A stretch of DNA of 64,000 bases from Tsuneonella dongtanensis. GTDB taxonomy: Bacteria > Pseudomonadota > Alphaproteobacteria > Sphingomonadales > Sphingomonadaceae. This document shows, in pieces, positions 8,598-16,899 of the stretch (its first letter is position 1; every line of letters begins with the position of its first letter). Under the pieces are notes generated by a model. It made no database searches. It was given only the letters and a program-made list of their open reading frames with translations, and was not told where the DNA came from. A program made the translations under genes and the position numbers. The stretch lies in NCBI RefSeq assembly GCF_001698205.1, contig NZ_CP016591.1, positions 2,294,001-2,358,000 on the forward strand, read 5' to 3'.

Positions 8598-9373
8598 GCC
8601 GGCTTCACCTGACGTTCGCCTGCGGCGGGGCGACGCTTGCGGGCACGCTCGACACGGCACCGGGGACCAGCGGACTGCTGATCGTGAGTGGCGGCAACGA
8701 AGTGCGCTCAGGCGCCTTTTCGGGGCAGGCCAGGCTCGCCGCAGCGATCGCGGCAGCAGGCTTTCCCGTATTTAGATTCGACCGCCGGGGTATCGGCGAC
8801 AGCGAGGGCGAGAACCGCGGTTTCCGCAAAAGCGGCAACGACATTCGCGCGGCGATCGAGGCGTTTCGGGCGATGGTCCCGGCAATGAACCGCGTGGTCG
8901 CGTTCGGCAATTGCGACGCGGCCAGCGCGCTGATGCTGATGCAGGGCGACATGTGCGACGGGCTCGTCCTGTCGAACCCCTGGACGATCGAGCAGGACGA
9001 CGGCGCGATGCCGGCCGAGGCGATCCGCTCGCGCTATCTCGAGAAACTCAGAAACCCGCGCGAACTCGTGCGACTGGTGACGGGCGAAGTGAACTTGCGA
9101 AAGCTGGCAAGGGGACTGGTGAAGGCGGCCGGCCCGAAGGCGCAGGCCACTTCGCTTGCGCAGGACATGGCGCGAGGGCTCGATGCCTCGACCAAGCCCT
9201 ACCGCTTCCTGCTCGCCGAAGCGGACCGCACCGCCCAGGCCTTCCGCGCGAGCTACCCGATCGAACCGGACGCAGACGTCCGGATCTGCGAGGGCGCCAG
9301 TCACGCCTATGCCGAACCGCATGCCCGCGAATGGCTGCGCAAGGAATTGCTGGCCGCGCTCAGGGGCGCCTAG
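8594..9373 (+). CDS. Exosortase-A system-associated hydrolase 1 (alpha/beta hydrolase)
   Basis: This is a 259-residue alpha/beta hydrolase. The oxyanion-side motif FRFDRRGIGDSEG precedes the nucleophile elbow FGNCDAASA, which has Cys at about 107 instead of Ser. Candidate acid (LAEADRT) and base (GASHAYAEP) follow in order. A Cys nucleophile is as expected for the hydrolase 1 family (TIGR03100 type). The start ATG overlaps the hydrolase 2 stop (ATGA). Its stop codon shares CTAG with the stop of the convergent methyltransferase gene. Substrate unknown; it probably acts on an acyl or thioester intermediate of the locus. Confidence 0.85.
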   Translation: MSRLHLTFACGGATLAGTLDTAPGTSGLLIVSGGNEVRSGAFSGQARLAAAIAAAGFPVFRFDRRGIGDSEGENRGFRKSGNDIRAAIEAFRAMVPAMNRVVAFGNCDAASALMLMQGDMCDGLVLSNPWTIEQDDGAMPAEAIRSRYLEKLRNPRELVRLVTGEVNLRKLARGLVKAAGPKAQATSLAQDMARGLDASTKPYRFLLAEADRTAQAFRASYPIEPDADVRICEGASHAYAEPHAREWLRKELLAALRGA

Positions 9374-10560
9374 CGCACGAACAGGCTCGCGAGTTCGACA
9401 TGCGTCGACCAGCGGAACTGCCCCACCGGGCGCAATTCCGCGAGCCGAAAGCCCGCGTCGGCAAGGGTGCGCGCATCCTTCGCCCAGCTGGCCGGATTGC
9501 AGCTGACGTACACCACCCGTTCCACCGCGCTTTCGGCGATACGCGCCGCCTGCTCGCGGGCCCCGGCGCGCGGGGGATCGAGCAAGACCCCGGCGAACCG
9601 GTCCAGCTCGTTTGACTGAAGCGGGTTGCGAAAGAGGTCGCGGTGATGCGCTTCGACGGGCAGTTTGCCCCGCGCCGCGGCGGCGCGGCAGGCAAGGTGC
9701 GCATCGCGCGCAGCCTCGAAGGCCGATACCGGAGCATCGAGGGCGAAGGCGAACGTGCCGAGGCCCGCGAACAGGTCCGCGACCGGATCGGCACCGGCAA
9801 GCCACTCGCGTGCGGCGGCGACAAGCGCGGCCTCGCCATCCGCCGTCGCCTGGAGGAAAGCGCCCGGCGGCAGCGCCACCGGCGTTCGCCCGAGCGTGAC
9901 CGTGAGCGGCTGCGGCTCCCACACGGCTTGCGCTCCGTAACCCATGTCGATCGTCAGGCGGGCAAGGCCATTGTCTTGCGCGAACGCGAGCGCGGCCTCG
10001 GTCGCTTCGAGACCCTCCATGGCGAAGCCCCTGATGCCGCAATCGACACCCTGATCGGCCAGCGTCAGCTCGACGTCGACCGACCAGCGCCCCCGCTGAT
10101 GGCCGAGCAGGCGGCGCAGCGGGGCGACCAGCGCGAAGAGTTCCGGGCGCAGGACGTGGCATTCGGCCAGGTCCACGATCCGGTGCGAGCCTGCCTCGCG
10201 AAAGCCGATGGCGACCTTGGCGCCCAAGGGTTGCGCGTGGAGCGAAGCCCTCCGACGGCTGCGCGGGGGCGACAGGTGGGTTTCACCGAGGATTTCAGGC
10301 TCCAGTTCCTGCGACCGCGCGGCGTAGAGGACCCGGTCGCGCACGAAAGACGCCAGCGCGACGTCATCGACATGCTGGAGCTGGCAACCGCCACACTTGC
10401 CGAAGTGGCGGCAGGGCGGAGTGGCATGATGCGGTCCCGCCTCCACCGAGCCGTCCGGCAGCACGACGTCACCCGGTGCAGCCAGCGGAACATGACGTCC
10501 GCTCGGCGTTATCCCGTCGCCCTTCGCGGCGATCCGCACGATGGGTTCGGAAACGCTCAC
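9370..10560 (-). CDS. 23S rRNA (uracil-5-)-methyltransferase-like RNA methyltransferase (RlmD/TrmA family)
   Basis: This 396-residue SAM-dependent RNA m5U methyltransferase has an iron-sulfur cluster site. The cluster cysteines are C50, C56 and C59 (CRHFGKCGGC) and C134 (LAECHVL). The SAM-binding motif is DLFAGLGTFAFAL. The catalytic Cys is in VSCNPASWAKD and the general-base Glu in HVELASLF. The position that is usually FxQxN reads FLQAT here, a mild deviation. Which uridine it modifies cannot be told from sequence. It is the downstream partner of nnr with a 4-base overlap. Confidence 0.9.
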   Translation of the reverse strand: MSVSEPIVRIAAKGDGITPSGRHVPLAAPGDVVLPDGSVEAGPHHATPPCRHFGKCGGCQLQHVDDVALASFVRDRVLYAARSQELEPEILGETHLSPPRSRRRASLHAQPLGAKVAIGFREAGSHRIVDLAECHVLRPELFALVAPLRRLLGHQRGRWSVDVELTLADQGVDCGIRGFAMEGLEATEAALAFAQDNGLARLTIDMGYGAQAVWEPQPLTVTLGRTPVALPPGAFLQATADGEAALVAAAREWLAGADPVADLFAGLGTFAFALDAPVSAFEAARDAHLACRAAAARGKLPVEAHHRDLFRNPLQSNELDRFAGVLLDPPRAGAREQAARIAESAVERVVYVSCNPASWAKDARTLADAGFRLAELRPVGQFRWSTHVELASLFVR

Positions 10561-11954
10561 AGGAATCGCGCGTAAGCCGATGATATTGCGGACACCATAT
10601 CGTCTGCGGTCAGTGCAGGCCCCGCCATCCGGCCCGCCTCGGAATGCAGCCAGACGGCTTCTCCGGCAGCCTTGAACGGATCGCCGGAGATGGCGAGGCG
10701 GCTCGCCGCCAACCCGGCAAGGACGTCACCGGTCCCCGCGCTGGCGAGCCACGACGGCGCCGGCGGAAAGTAGGCAAGCCGTCCGTCCGCCGAGGCAAGG
10801 ATTGTGTCGGGCCCCTTGGCGAGGATCGTGATCCCGGTTCGGCCCGCCAGGGCGCGGGCGCGGGCGACCTTGCCCTCGCCCTCGATACCGAAAGTCTCAC
10901 ACAACCGCGCGAGTTCGCCGGCGTGCGGGGTCGCGAGGATACGCGCCGGATCGACGCCTTCGAGCGCGTCGTCGTCGAGCAGGTGCAGCGCGTCGGCATC
11001 GAGCACAGTGGGCACGCCCCGCGCGAGAGCCGCCTCGAGACGTTCCCGCGCCGCATCGTCGCGGCCCAGCCCGGGACCGACCAGAAGGGCCGACCAGCGC
11101 GCGTCGGCGAGCACCTCGTCGAGATCGCCGTGATCGACAACCAGGGCGGCGGGCGCGGCCGGGTGCGAGACGGGGGACAGCAGTTTCACGTAACCCGCCC
11201 CGCCCCGCATGGCGGACTCCGCCGCCAGCAGGGCAGCACCCGGCATCGCGCCGGCGACCACTCCGACGAGACCGCGGGTGTACTTGTGGGCATCGCGCGC
11301 AGGCGCGGAGACGCGTGGCCGCGGATAGACGGACGCAGCGCTCGCCGACGCCTCAACCCCGATATCGACCAGCCTACTTTCGCCGAGGCGGGACAGGGCC
11401 GGAATCAGGAAGTGCGCCGGCTTCCAGGCCCCGAGCGCCAGAGTCAGGTCGAACCGCGGCACGCGGCCGAGAAGCGCACCGTCGTCGGTCGCCACCCCGC
11501 TCGGCAAGTCGATCGCGACGGAGTACGCGTGATGTGCAGCAAGCTCTGCGAGCAACGCCTCGTGCTCTTCGGAAAGCGGGCGGGTCAGTCCCGATCCAAA
11601 CAGGCAGTCGACGAAAACGCCGCCATGAGCCCCGGCGGCATCCTGCGCGACACGCCCCTGCCAGCGATCGCGCGCGGTGCGGGCCGCTGCCGTCCCCGGC
11701 TCGGCCGGCGCGATCACGACCACGGCAAGGCCACGGGCCCGCAACGTTTCCGCGATCACGTAGCCGTCGCCGCCGTTGTTGCCGGGACCGCACAGCACGG
11801 TGACCGGGCGACCGGCCGCGACCCGCCAGACCCACTCGGCGGCACCGCGCCCTGCCCGCAGCATCAGTTCGTCGACCGATGTGCCCGCATCGATCAACGC
11901 ATCTTCGGCGGCGCGCATTTCGGCCGCGGTCAGGACCTGGTCAGGACTGGACAT
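10557..11954 (-). CDS. nnr: Bifunctional NAD(P)H-hydrate epimerase / ADP-dependent dehydratase
   Basis: This 465-residue fusion repairs damaged NAD(P)HX. The N-terminal YjeF_N epimerase domain (about 1-210) has GPGNNGGDGYVIAETL and the DLPSGV motif. The C-terminal carbohydrate-kinase-like dehydratase domain (about 215-465) has VGPGLGRD, DADALHLL, ATPHAGELARL and the catalytic SAGTGDVLAGL. Length and domain order match the standard fusion. It overlaps the small lipoprotein gene upstream by 14 bases and the methyltransferase gene downstream by 4 bases, so ilvD, the lipoprotein, nnr and the methyltransferase gene form one transcription unit. Confidence 0.95.
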   Translation of the reverse strand: MSSPDQVLTAAEMRAAEDALIDAGTSVDELMLRAGRGAAEWVWRVAAGRPVTVLCGPGNNGGDGYVIAETLRARGLAVVVIAPAEPGTAAARTARDRWQGRVAQDAAGAHGGVFVDCLFGSGLTRPLSEEHEALLAELAAHHAYSVAIDLPSGVATDDGALLGRVPRFDLTLALGAWKPAHFLIPALSRLGESRLVDIGVEASASAASVYPRPRVSAPARDAHKYTRGLVGVVAGAMPGAALLAAESAMRGGAGYVKLLSPVSHPAAPAALVVDHGDLDEVLADARWSALLVGPGLGRDDAARERLEAALARGVPTVLDADALHLLDDDALEGVDPARILATPHAGELARLCETFGIEGEGKVARARALAGRTGITILAKGPDTILASADGRLAYFPPAPSWLASAGTGDVLAGLAASRLAISGDPFKAAGEAVWLHSEAGRMAGPALTADDMVSAISSAYARFL

Positions 11955-12300
11955 CGAGCGTGGCCGGAAAACGATAGCGATCAGCGCCGACGGTGACCTG
12001 CAGCACCCGGGGCTCGCCGACCAGTTCGTTGATCGCTTCCTCGGCGCCGTCGATCGCGATCATGCCGCCGCGGTTCTCGGCAATGCGCAAGCGGCGGAAC
12101 TTGCCGTCCGGATGACGTACGACGAACTCGGGCCCCTGCTCGCCCGCGACTTTCTCGACCAGGCAGTCGCGCCCGAAATCGGAGGCTTCTCCGATGGCGC
12201 ATGCAATGGGCGTGGCGTCGGCCGCCGCCTGAGGTTGGGGTTCGCCGCGGCTGCAAGCCGACAGCGCCACAAAACCCACAACGGGCAGAATGCGTATCAA
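11941..12300 (-). CDS. Small lipoprotein of unknown function
   Basis: The product is 119 residues long. The only fitting start is TTG at 12300, whose bases overlap the ilvD stop (TTGA), so translation is probably coupled to ilvD. The first residues ([16 protein letters not shown]) form a lipoprotein signal with lipobox LSAC. The mature part has two further Cys (IACAIG and DCLVEK), possibly a disulfide, and a C-terminal beta-rich segment. No family is recognised; it resembles the many small outer-membrane lipoproteins of sphingomonads. Confidence 0.75.
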   Translation of the reverse strand: MIRILPVVGFVALSACSRGEPQPQAAADATPIACAIGEASDFGRDCLVEKVAGEQGPEFVVRHPDGKFRRLRIAENRGGMIAIDGAEEAINELVGEPRVLQVTVGADRYRFPATLDVQS

Positions 12301-14141
12301 CGGTAGAGTCGGCTGACGTCGCGCACCGCCCCGCGCGCGGCGCTGGTGGTCATCGCGGCGTAGGCCTGGAGCGCCGAAGAGACCACCCGCGGGCGCGGCT
12401 TGGCGGGGAACCAGCCGGCATTGTCCTGCTCGATCCTGCGGCGGGCGAGTTCCTCGTCCGGCACCACGAGCTGGATGCTGCGATTGGGAATGTCGATCTC
12501 GATCCAGTCGCCATCGCGCACGAGACCGATGGTACCGCCCTCGGCCGCTTCGGGGCTGCAATGCCCGATCGAGAGCCCGCTCGTGCCGCCCGAGAAGCGC
12601 CCGTCGGTCACCAGCGCGCAAGCCGCGCCAAGCCCCTTCGATTTCAGGTAGCTCGTGGGATAGAGCATTTCCTGCATCCCCGGTCCGCCGCGCGGCCCCT
12701 CGTAGCGGATCACCACGACGTCGCCCGACACGACCTGGTCGGTCAGGATGGCCGCCACGGCCGCGTCCTGGCTCTCGAAGACCTTGGCCGGCCCGCCGAA
12801 GCTGACGATGCTCTCGTCGACACCCGCCGTCTTCACGATGCAGCCGTCCTTGGCGAGGTTGCCGTAGAGCACCGCGAGCCCGCCGTCCTGGCTGAATGCA
12901 TGGTCCCGGGACCGGATCACGCCGCTCGCGCGGTCGGTATCGAGGCTTTCCCAGCGCTTGTCCTGGCTGAAGGCGGTCTGGGTGGGCACGCCGCCGGGCG
13001 CTGCGCGGTAGAAATCCTGCACCTTGGGATTGTTGGTCAGGCGCACATCCCAGTCGGCGAGCGCGTCGCCCATAGTCGGCGAATGCACCGTCGGCAGCGC
13101 GGTGTGGAGCAATCCGGCGCGGTCGAGTTCGCCCAGGATCGCCATGATACCGCCGGCGCGGTGGACGTCTTCCATGTGGACGTCGCTCTTCGCAGGGGCG
13201 ACCTTGCACAGGCACGGCACTTCGCGGCTGAGCCGGTCGATGTCGGCCATCGTGAAGTCCACACCGGCTTCGTGGGCTGCCGCGAGAAGGTGGAGCACAG
13301 TGTTGGTCGACCCGCCCATGGCGATGTCGAGGCTCATGGCGTTCTCGAACGCCTCGAAGCTGGCGACATTGCGGGGAAGCACGCTCTCGTCACCCTCGCC
13401 GTAATAGCGATTGCACAGCGCCACCACGAGGCGCCCCGCGCGCTCGAACAGGCCCTGCCGGTCGGCATGAGTGGCGAGGACCGAGCCGTTGCCGGGCAGC
13501 GACAGGCCCAGCGCCTCGGTCAGGCAGTTCATCGAGTTGGCGGTGAACATGCCCGAGCAGCTGCCGCAGGTCGGGCAGGCCGAACGCTCGATCTCGGCGA
13601 CCTCCTCGTCGGTGAACTTCTCGTCCGCCGCGGCAACCATCGCGTCGACGAGGTCGAGCGCGACTTCCATGCCCTTCACCACGACCTTGCCCGCTTCCAT
13701 CGGCCCGCCGCTGACGAACACCGTCGGCACGTTGATGCGCATCGCGGCCATGAGCATGCCGGGGGTGATCTTGTCGCAGTTGGAGATGCACACCATCGCA
13801 TCGGCGCAGTGGGCGTTGACCATGTACTCGACGCTGTCGGCGATCAGTTCGCGGCTGGGCAGCGAATAGAGCATCCCGTCGTGCCCCATCGCGATGCCAT
13901 CATCGACCGCTATGGTGTTGAATTCCTTGGCTACTCCGCCCGCAGCCTCGATCTGGCGGGCGACCAGCTGGCCAAGGTCCTTGAGGTGAACGTGGCCGGG
14001 CACGAACTGGGTGAAGCTGTTGACCACTGCGACAATGGGCTTGCCGAAATCGCCGTCCTTCATGCCCGTCGCGCGCCAGAGGCCGCGGGCGCCGGCCATA
14101 TTACGGCCGTGAGTGGAAGTCTTCGAACGGAGATCGGGCAT
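12297..14141 (-). CDS. ilvD: Dihydroxy-acid dehydratase
   Basis: This 614-residue enzyme dehydrates 2,3-dihydroxy-3-methylbutanoate and the C6 analogue, the third step of valine, leucine and isoleucine synthesis. The iron-sulfur ligand motifs [11 protein letters not shown] and [16 protein letters not shown] are intact, as are [13 protein letters not shown] near the start and [18 protein letters not shown] near the C-terminus. Length and end (DVSRLYR) fit the long, E. coli-like class. Start ATG at 14141 gives [17 protein letters not shown], the usual N-terminus. First gene of a leftward operon. Confidence 0.97.
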   Translation of the reverse strand: MPDLRSKTSTHGRNMAGARGLWRATGMKDGDFGKPIVAVVNSFTQFVPGHVHLKDLGQLVARQIEAAGGVAKEFNTIAVDDGIAMGHDGMLYSLPSRELIADSVEYMVNAHCADAMVCISNCDKITPGMLMAAMRINVPTVFVSGGPMEAGKVVVKGMEVALDLVDAMVAAADEKFTDEEVAEIERSACPTCGSCSGMFTANSMNCLTEALGLSLPGNGSVLATHADRQGLFERAGRLVVALCNRYYGEGDESVLPRNVASFEAFENAMSLDIAMGGSTNTVLHLLAAAHEAGVDFTMADIDRLSREVPCLCKVAPAKSDVHMEDVHRAGGIMAILGELDRAGLLHTALPTVHSPTMGDALADWDVRLTNNPKVQDFYRAAPGGVPTQTAFSQDKRWESLDTDRASGVIRSRDHAFSQDGGLAVLYGNLAKDGCIVKTAGVDESIVSFGGPAKVFESQDAAVAAILTDQVVSGDVVVIRYEGPRGGPGMQEMLYPTSYLKSKGLGAACALVTDGRFSGGTSGLSIGHCSPEAAEGGTIGLVRDGDWIEIDIPNRSIQLVVPDEELARRRIEQDNAGWFPAKPRPRVVSSALQAYAAMTTSAARGAVRDVSRLYR

Positions 14142-14206
14142 TGTCTGGTCCTTGGCTGTCGGGGCCGACCTAGGCGAACCGCCGCGCCAAACCCAACGCC
14201 TTTTCC

Positions 14207-14941
14207 TTACGCCGCCTCAAGCATGAGTGCCACCCGGCCCGCGACATCGGCGATCAGCGCGGCCCAGCGCGCCTGGCCCGCTTCGGTATCGATCTGGTCC
14301 TGCCGCACCTCGATGCCGAGGTATGCACGGCCGTGCGCCTCTGCATGGCGGTTCATCGTCGCGTTGAGGTCCCGGCCCGAATAGGGCTCGTTGTCGCCGA
14401 CGGTGAGCCCCGCCTCGCCGAACAGGCGGATGCCGTGGCGGGCGGCGCGGTCGTCGGTGTTGTAGAGAATGCCGACCTCCCACGGGCGGCTGGCGGGCGC
14501 GCTCTTGAGCGCCGGGGTGAAGCTGTGCAGCGAGATGACCAGTCCCGGATCGGCATGGTCGAGCCAATCGGCGAGCGCATGGTGGTAGGGGCGGTGAAAT
14601 CGGTCGAGCCGCCGCTCCAGGTCCGCGCCGATGTTGCCGGGGATCGTGTGCCCGTCGCTGCTGGCGGGCACGACCCGCGGATCGTCCTCGTCGCGGTTGA
14701 GATCGCAGACCAGGCGGCTCACGCAGGCGACATGCGCGGGGACGCCATGACGTCGCGCCATGCGCTCCGCGACGCCTTCGACGCCGATGTCGATGGCGAT
14801 GTGGTCGTTCATGAGCGCGGGTTCGATGCCGAGGACGATGTCGTCGGGGACGAAGTTCGATGCGTGATCGGCGATGAGCACGATCCCGCGCCTGCGCGGC
14901 TCGGGCCCGATGTGGCGCCAGGGCTGCCATTCGCTGATCAT
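14207..14941 (-). CDS. N-formylglutamate amidohydrolase family protein
   Basis: This 244-residue zinc hydrolase of the FGase family (PF05013) acts on N-formyl amino acids such as N-formyl-L-glutamate. Visible family motifs are [11 protein letters not shown], the DIGVEG metal-side segment, [22 protein letters not shown] and [18 protein letters not shown]. The start overlaps the ispE stop by 4 bases (ATGA), so it is translationally coupled to ispE although the functions are unrelated. No hut genes are nearby, so a role in histidine degradation is not supported. Confidence 0.9.
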   Translation of the reverse strand: MISEWQPWRHIGPEPRRRGIVLIADHASNFVPDDIVLGIEPALMNDHIAIDIGVEGVAERMARRHGVPAHVACVSRLVCDLNRDEDDPRVVPASSDGHTIPGNIGADLERRLDRFHRPYHHALADWLDHADPGLVISLHSFTPALKSAPASRPWEVGILYNTDDRAARHGIRLFGEAGLTVGDNEPYSGRDLNATMNRHAEAHGRAYLGIEVRQDQIDTEAGQARWAALIADVAGRVALMLEAA

Positions 14942-15744
14942 GGGCGCAGGTTTCCGCTCATCTGCCACCAGCCGGGATGATCGCGCGCGATCCGCTCCGC
15001 CGCCTCGTCGCGCGTCTGCTCGTCGGCGTAAAGCGCAAAACAGGTCGCGCCCGAACCCGACATGCGGGCGAGAGCCGCGCCCTCGCGCAGCGCCGAAAGG
15101 ACCTCGGCGATCTGCGGGACCAACGCGATTGCGGGCGCTTCGAGGTCGTTGCGCCCATCCGCGGCGATCTTCGAGGCTGGCCCATCGGGCAGCGGCCCGC
15201 GATCCTCTCCGTCCCATCCGGCGAACACCGGCCCGGTCGCGAGCGGCAGGCGCGGATTCACGAGGATGACAGGAGTGCCCTCCAGATCGTTGTCAACACT
15301 CGACAATTCGGTGCCGGTTCCGTGGCCGAGACACATCCGGCTCTCGACGCAGGCAGGCACATCGGCGCCGAGCGATGCGGCCCGCTCGCGCCAGTCGTCT
15401 GGAAGCCCGTGCATCGCCTCGACGATCCGGAACACCGCCCCCGCATCCGCCGACCCGCCCCCGAGCCCCGCGGCGACTGGCAGGTTCTTCTCGAGCGCGA
15501 TCGCCAACCCGCCTGTCCGGGGCAGTTTGCCGAGCGCCTTGGAGACAATATTGCCAAACGGATCAGCCAGTTGCGGGGCGAACTCGCCGATAACTGTTAG
15601 CTCGTCCCGCTCTGCCGCGCGCGCGGTCAGCCCGTCCCCTGCATCGACGAACGCGAACAAAGTCTCGAGCTCGTGATACCCGTCCCCCCGCCGCCGCCGG
15701 ACATGCAGCGCAAGGTTGATCTTGGCGAATGCGGTTTCGTTCAC
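14938..15744 (-). CDS. ispE: 4-diphosphocytidyl-2-C-methyl-D-erythritol kinase
   Basis: This 268-residue GHMP kinase catalyses the ATP-dependent 2-phosphorylation step of the non-mevalonate isoprenoid pathway. The N-terminal motif FAKINLALHV, the ATP motif PVAAGLGGGSADAGAV and the C-terminal MSGSGATCFAL are intact. The start in use is GTG at 15744, overlapping the stop of the DUF559 gene (GTGA). A near-identical copy of the first 18 codons, with an ATG, lies at 16236-16290 on the far side of the inserted element. The present start therefore looks like a replacement created by the insertion. Confidence 0.95.
   Translation of the reverse strand: MNETAFAKINLALHVRRRRGDGYHELETLFAFVDAGDGLTARAAERDELTVIGEFAPQLADPFGNIVSKALGKLPRTGGLAIALEKNLPVAAGLGGGSADAGAVFRIVEAMHGLPDDWRERAASLGADVPACVESRMCLGHGTGTELSSVDNDLEGTPVILVNPRLPLATGPVFAGWDGEDRGPLPDGPASKIAADGRNDLEAPAIALVPQIAEVLSALREGAALARMSGSGATCFALYADEQTRDEAAERIARDHPGWWQMSGNLRP
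15687..15740. repeat. 54-bp direct repeat, copy 1 (inside the ispE 5' end)
   Basis: This segment and 16233-16286 are the same 54 bases with one mismatch (position 15694 versus 16240). Copy 1 is the working ispE start region. The repeats flank the DUF559 element, as a long target-site duplication would. Confidence 0.9.
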
Positions 15745-16172
15745 CCGTCCTCCCCCACCGGGGGAGGGGGACCATCCGCAGGATGGTGGAGGGGCACAAT
15801 CCTCTGGCGAGACATCGCGGCAGCCCGCTGCTCACAAACCTCGACGACTCTCGCGACAACTGCCTCCACATCATCCAGCACAACCCGGGCAGGAACCCGC
15901 AAAGTCGCGATATGCTGCGACCGCAACCACTCCGATCTCCGAGCGTCGCGCGCAGCAGCACGTGCGCTGTCATGGGCGAACCCGTCGATCTCGATCGCCA
16001 GTCTCACTGATGCGCAGTAGAAATCGAGCACATACTGCCCAGCTGGGTGTTGGCGACGGAATTTAAACCCGCCGGGACGATCCCGCAGGACATTCCACAG
16101 CTTGATTTCCGGCGGCGACATCTCGGCGCGTAGCTTGCGCGCGCGGCGGACAGTCTCGCTAGGTCCCGCCAT
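15741..16172 (-). CDS. DUF559 endonuclease-domain protein carried by a palindromic repeat element
   Basis: This 143-residue protein belongs to the DUF559 family, with a fold related to Vsr and PD-(D/E)XK nucleases. The core is visible: PPEIKLWNVLRD, then D50 in YVLDFYC, E61 and D63 in AIEIDGFAHD, with H67 and a following basic patch. The C-terminal 18 or so residues are encoded by the left hairpin repeat. The gene is bracketed by inverted double-hairpin repeats and overlaps the ispE start by 4 bases. ATG at 16172 gives the usual family N-terminus. Biological activity is unknown; a role in moving the repeats is an inference from the arrangement. Confidence 0.85.
   Translation of the reverse strand: MAGPSETVRRARKLRAEMSPPEIKLWNVLRDRPGGFKFRRQHPAGQYVLDFYCASVRLAIEIDGFAHDSARAAARDARRSEWLRSQHIATLRVPARVVLDDVEAVVARVVEVCEQRAAAMSRQRIVPLHHPADGPPPPVGEDG
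15748..15797 (+). repeat. Double-hairpin inverted repeat, left end of the DUF559 element
   Basis: This is a 50-bp unit with two stem-loops. Hairpin 1 is an 8-bp stem (15749-15756 with 15760-15767, loop ACC). Hairpin 2 is a 7-bp stem (15771-15777 with 15781-15787, loop GCA). The unit then ends in GGAGGGGCAC. It is the inverted partner of 16179-16228 and is identical, 50 of 50 bases, to 33762-33811 inside glyS. The 3' end of the DUF559 gene reads through it and encodes [17 protein letters not shown]. Confidence 0.93.
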
Positions 16173-16178
16173 CGGCAC

Positions 16179-16228
16179 GTGCCCCTCCACCACACTGCGT
16201 GTGGTCCCCCTCCCCGTTCCGGGGAGGA
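16179..16228 (-). repeat. Double-hairpin inverted repeat, right end of the DUF559 element
   Basis: This 50-bp unit is inverted relative to 15748-15797. Hairpin 2 is 16189-16195 with 16199-16205 (loop TGC) and hairpin 1 is 16209-16216 with 16220-16227 (loop TTC). Compared with the left end, every difference that falls in a stem is matched by a compensating change on the opposite arm (three base pairs). The remaining differences are in the hairpin 1 loop. Confidence 0.92.
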
Positions 16229-16232
16229 TGCT

Positions 16233-16286
16233 CCCGCCGACGCCGGACATGCAGCGCAAGGTTGATCTTGGCGAATGCGGTTTCGT
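16233..16286. repeat. 54-bp direct repeat, copy 2 (remnant of the original ispE start)
   Basis: This is a duplicate of 15687-15740 with one mismatch. Read leftward from 16290 it gives ATG and then codons matching ispE codons 3-18, so it looks like the pre-insertion ispE start. It now runs out of frame into the right hairpin unit. No complete gene can be made from it. Confidence 0.88.
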
Positions 16287-16323
16287 GCATGCTTACGCTC
16301 TACATTTCTCCGTGATACGAATT

Positions 16324-16896
16324 CTATTGATCGTCACAAAGCTCGGCCCTTCGATACCCAGCTATCCATCGATCGATGATGGACTTGGGAGGCGGACCGA
16401 CCTTCAGTATTTTGGAAGCGTAGAACTCTTTCGGATAGGCACCGAGATGCCCAAATCTATCCGCCGACAGCGTGACCCAGCCTTCCACTCGGATGGACGC
16501 GAACCCGATTCCGTCTAGTTCATCCAATATGCATGAATCGAGATAGCGGTTATCCAATTGCTTCCTAAGCGCGTTGCCACACCCGGTTGCGGGGCAATTG
16601 AACCAAGCTCTTAGATCGTCGCGCTCAAAAAAACTGCCGGAATTCCTGGGAAAATTTGCGCTGGAAAAATTGGAAGCTTCGAATCCGGTAATTAGCACAC
16701 CATCATAAACCGCCTTCGGTGCAAGGACCACACAGCCAAGATCATCGGCCTTCACTTCCGCGGGCCGGGAAAGGTTTGGGAGTCCTGCATCGCAGATCGC
16801 CGAATACGCTGCAGTGCGATCAAATTTCGACCAAACGTACAGGCTGCCGAACCCAAGGAAGAGTGCTCCGATTCCTACGGGAGCGAGCCGCTTCAT
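16324..16896 (-). CDS. Hypothetical membrane-anchored protein, AT-richer than its surroundings
   Basis: The product is 190 residues long. An N-terminal hydrophobic segment (about residues 4-21) could be an uncleaved anchor or signal. Four to five Cys are spread through the extracytoplasmic part (ICDAG, LGCVV, NCPATGCGN, SCILDE), suggesting disulfides. No family is recognised. The start lies 3 bases after the ETF-QO stop, so it may be co-transcribed with it. Base composition is visibly lower in GC than both neighbours, hinting at recent acquisition. Confidence 0.7.
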   Translation of the reverse strand: MKRLAPVGIGALFLGFGSLYVWSKFDRTAAYSAICDAGLPNLSRPAEVKADDLGCVVLAPKAVYDGVLITGFEASNFSSANFPRNSGSFFERDDLRAWFNCPATGCGNALRKQLDNRYLDSCILDELDGIGFASIRVEGWVTLSADRFGHLGAYPKEFYASKILKVGPPPKSIIDRWIAGYRRAELCDDQ

Positions 16897-16899
16897 GAC

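Noticed and set aside
15741-16259. Longer DUF559 reading (172 codons from TTG 16259)
   Set aside because: The extra N-terminal residues are encoded by the right hairpin unit and the ispE remnant. The family N-terminus begins at 16172.
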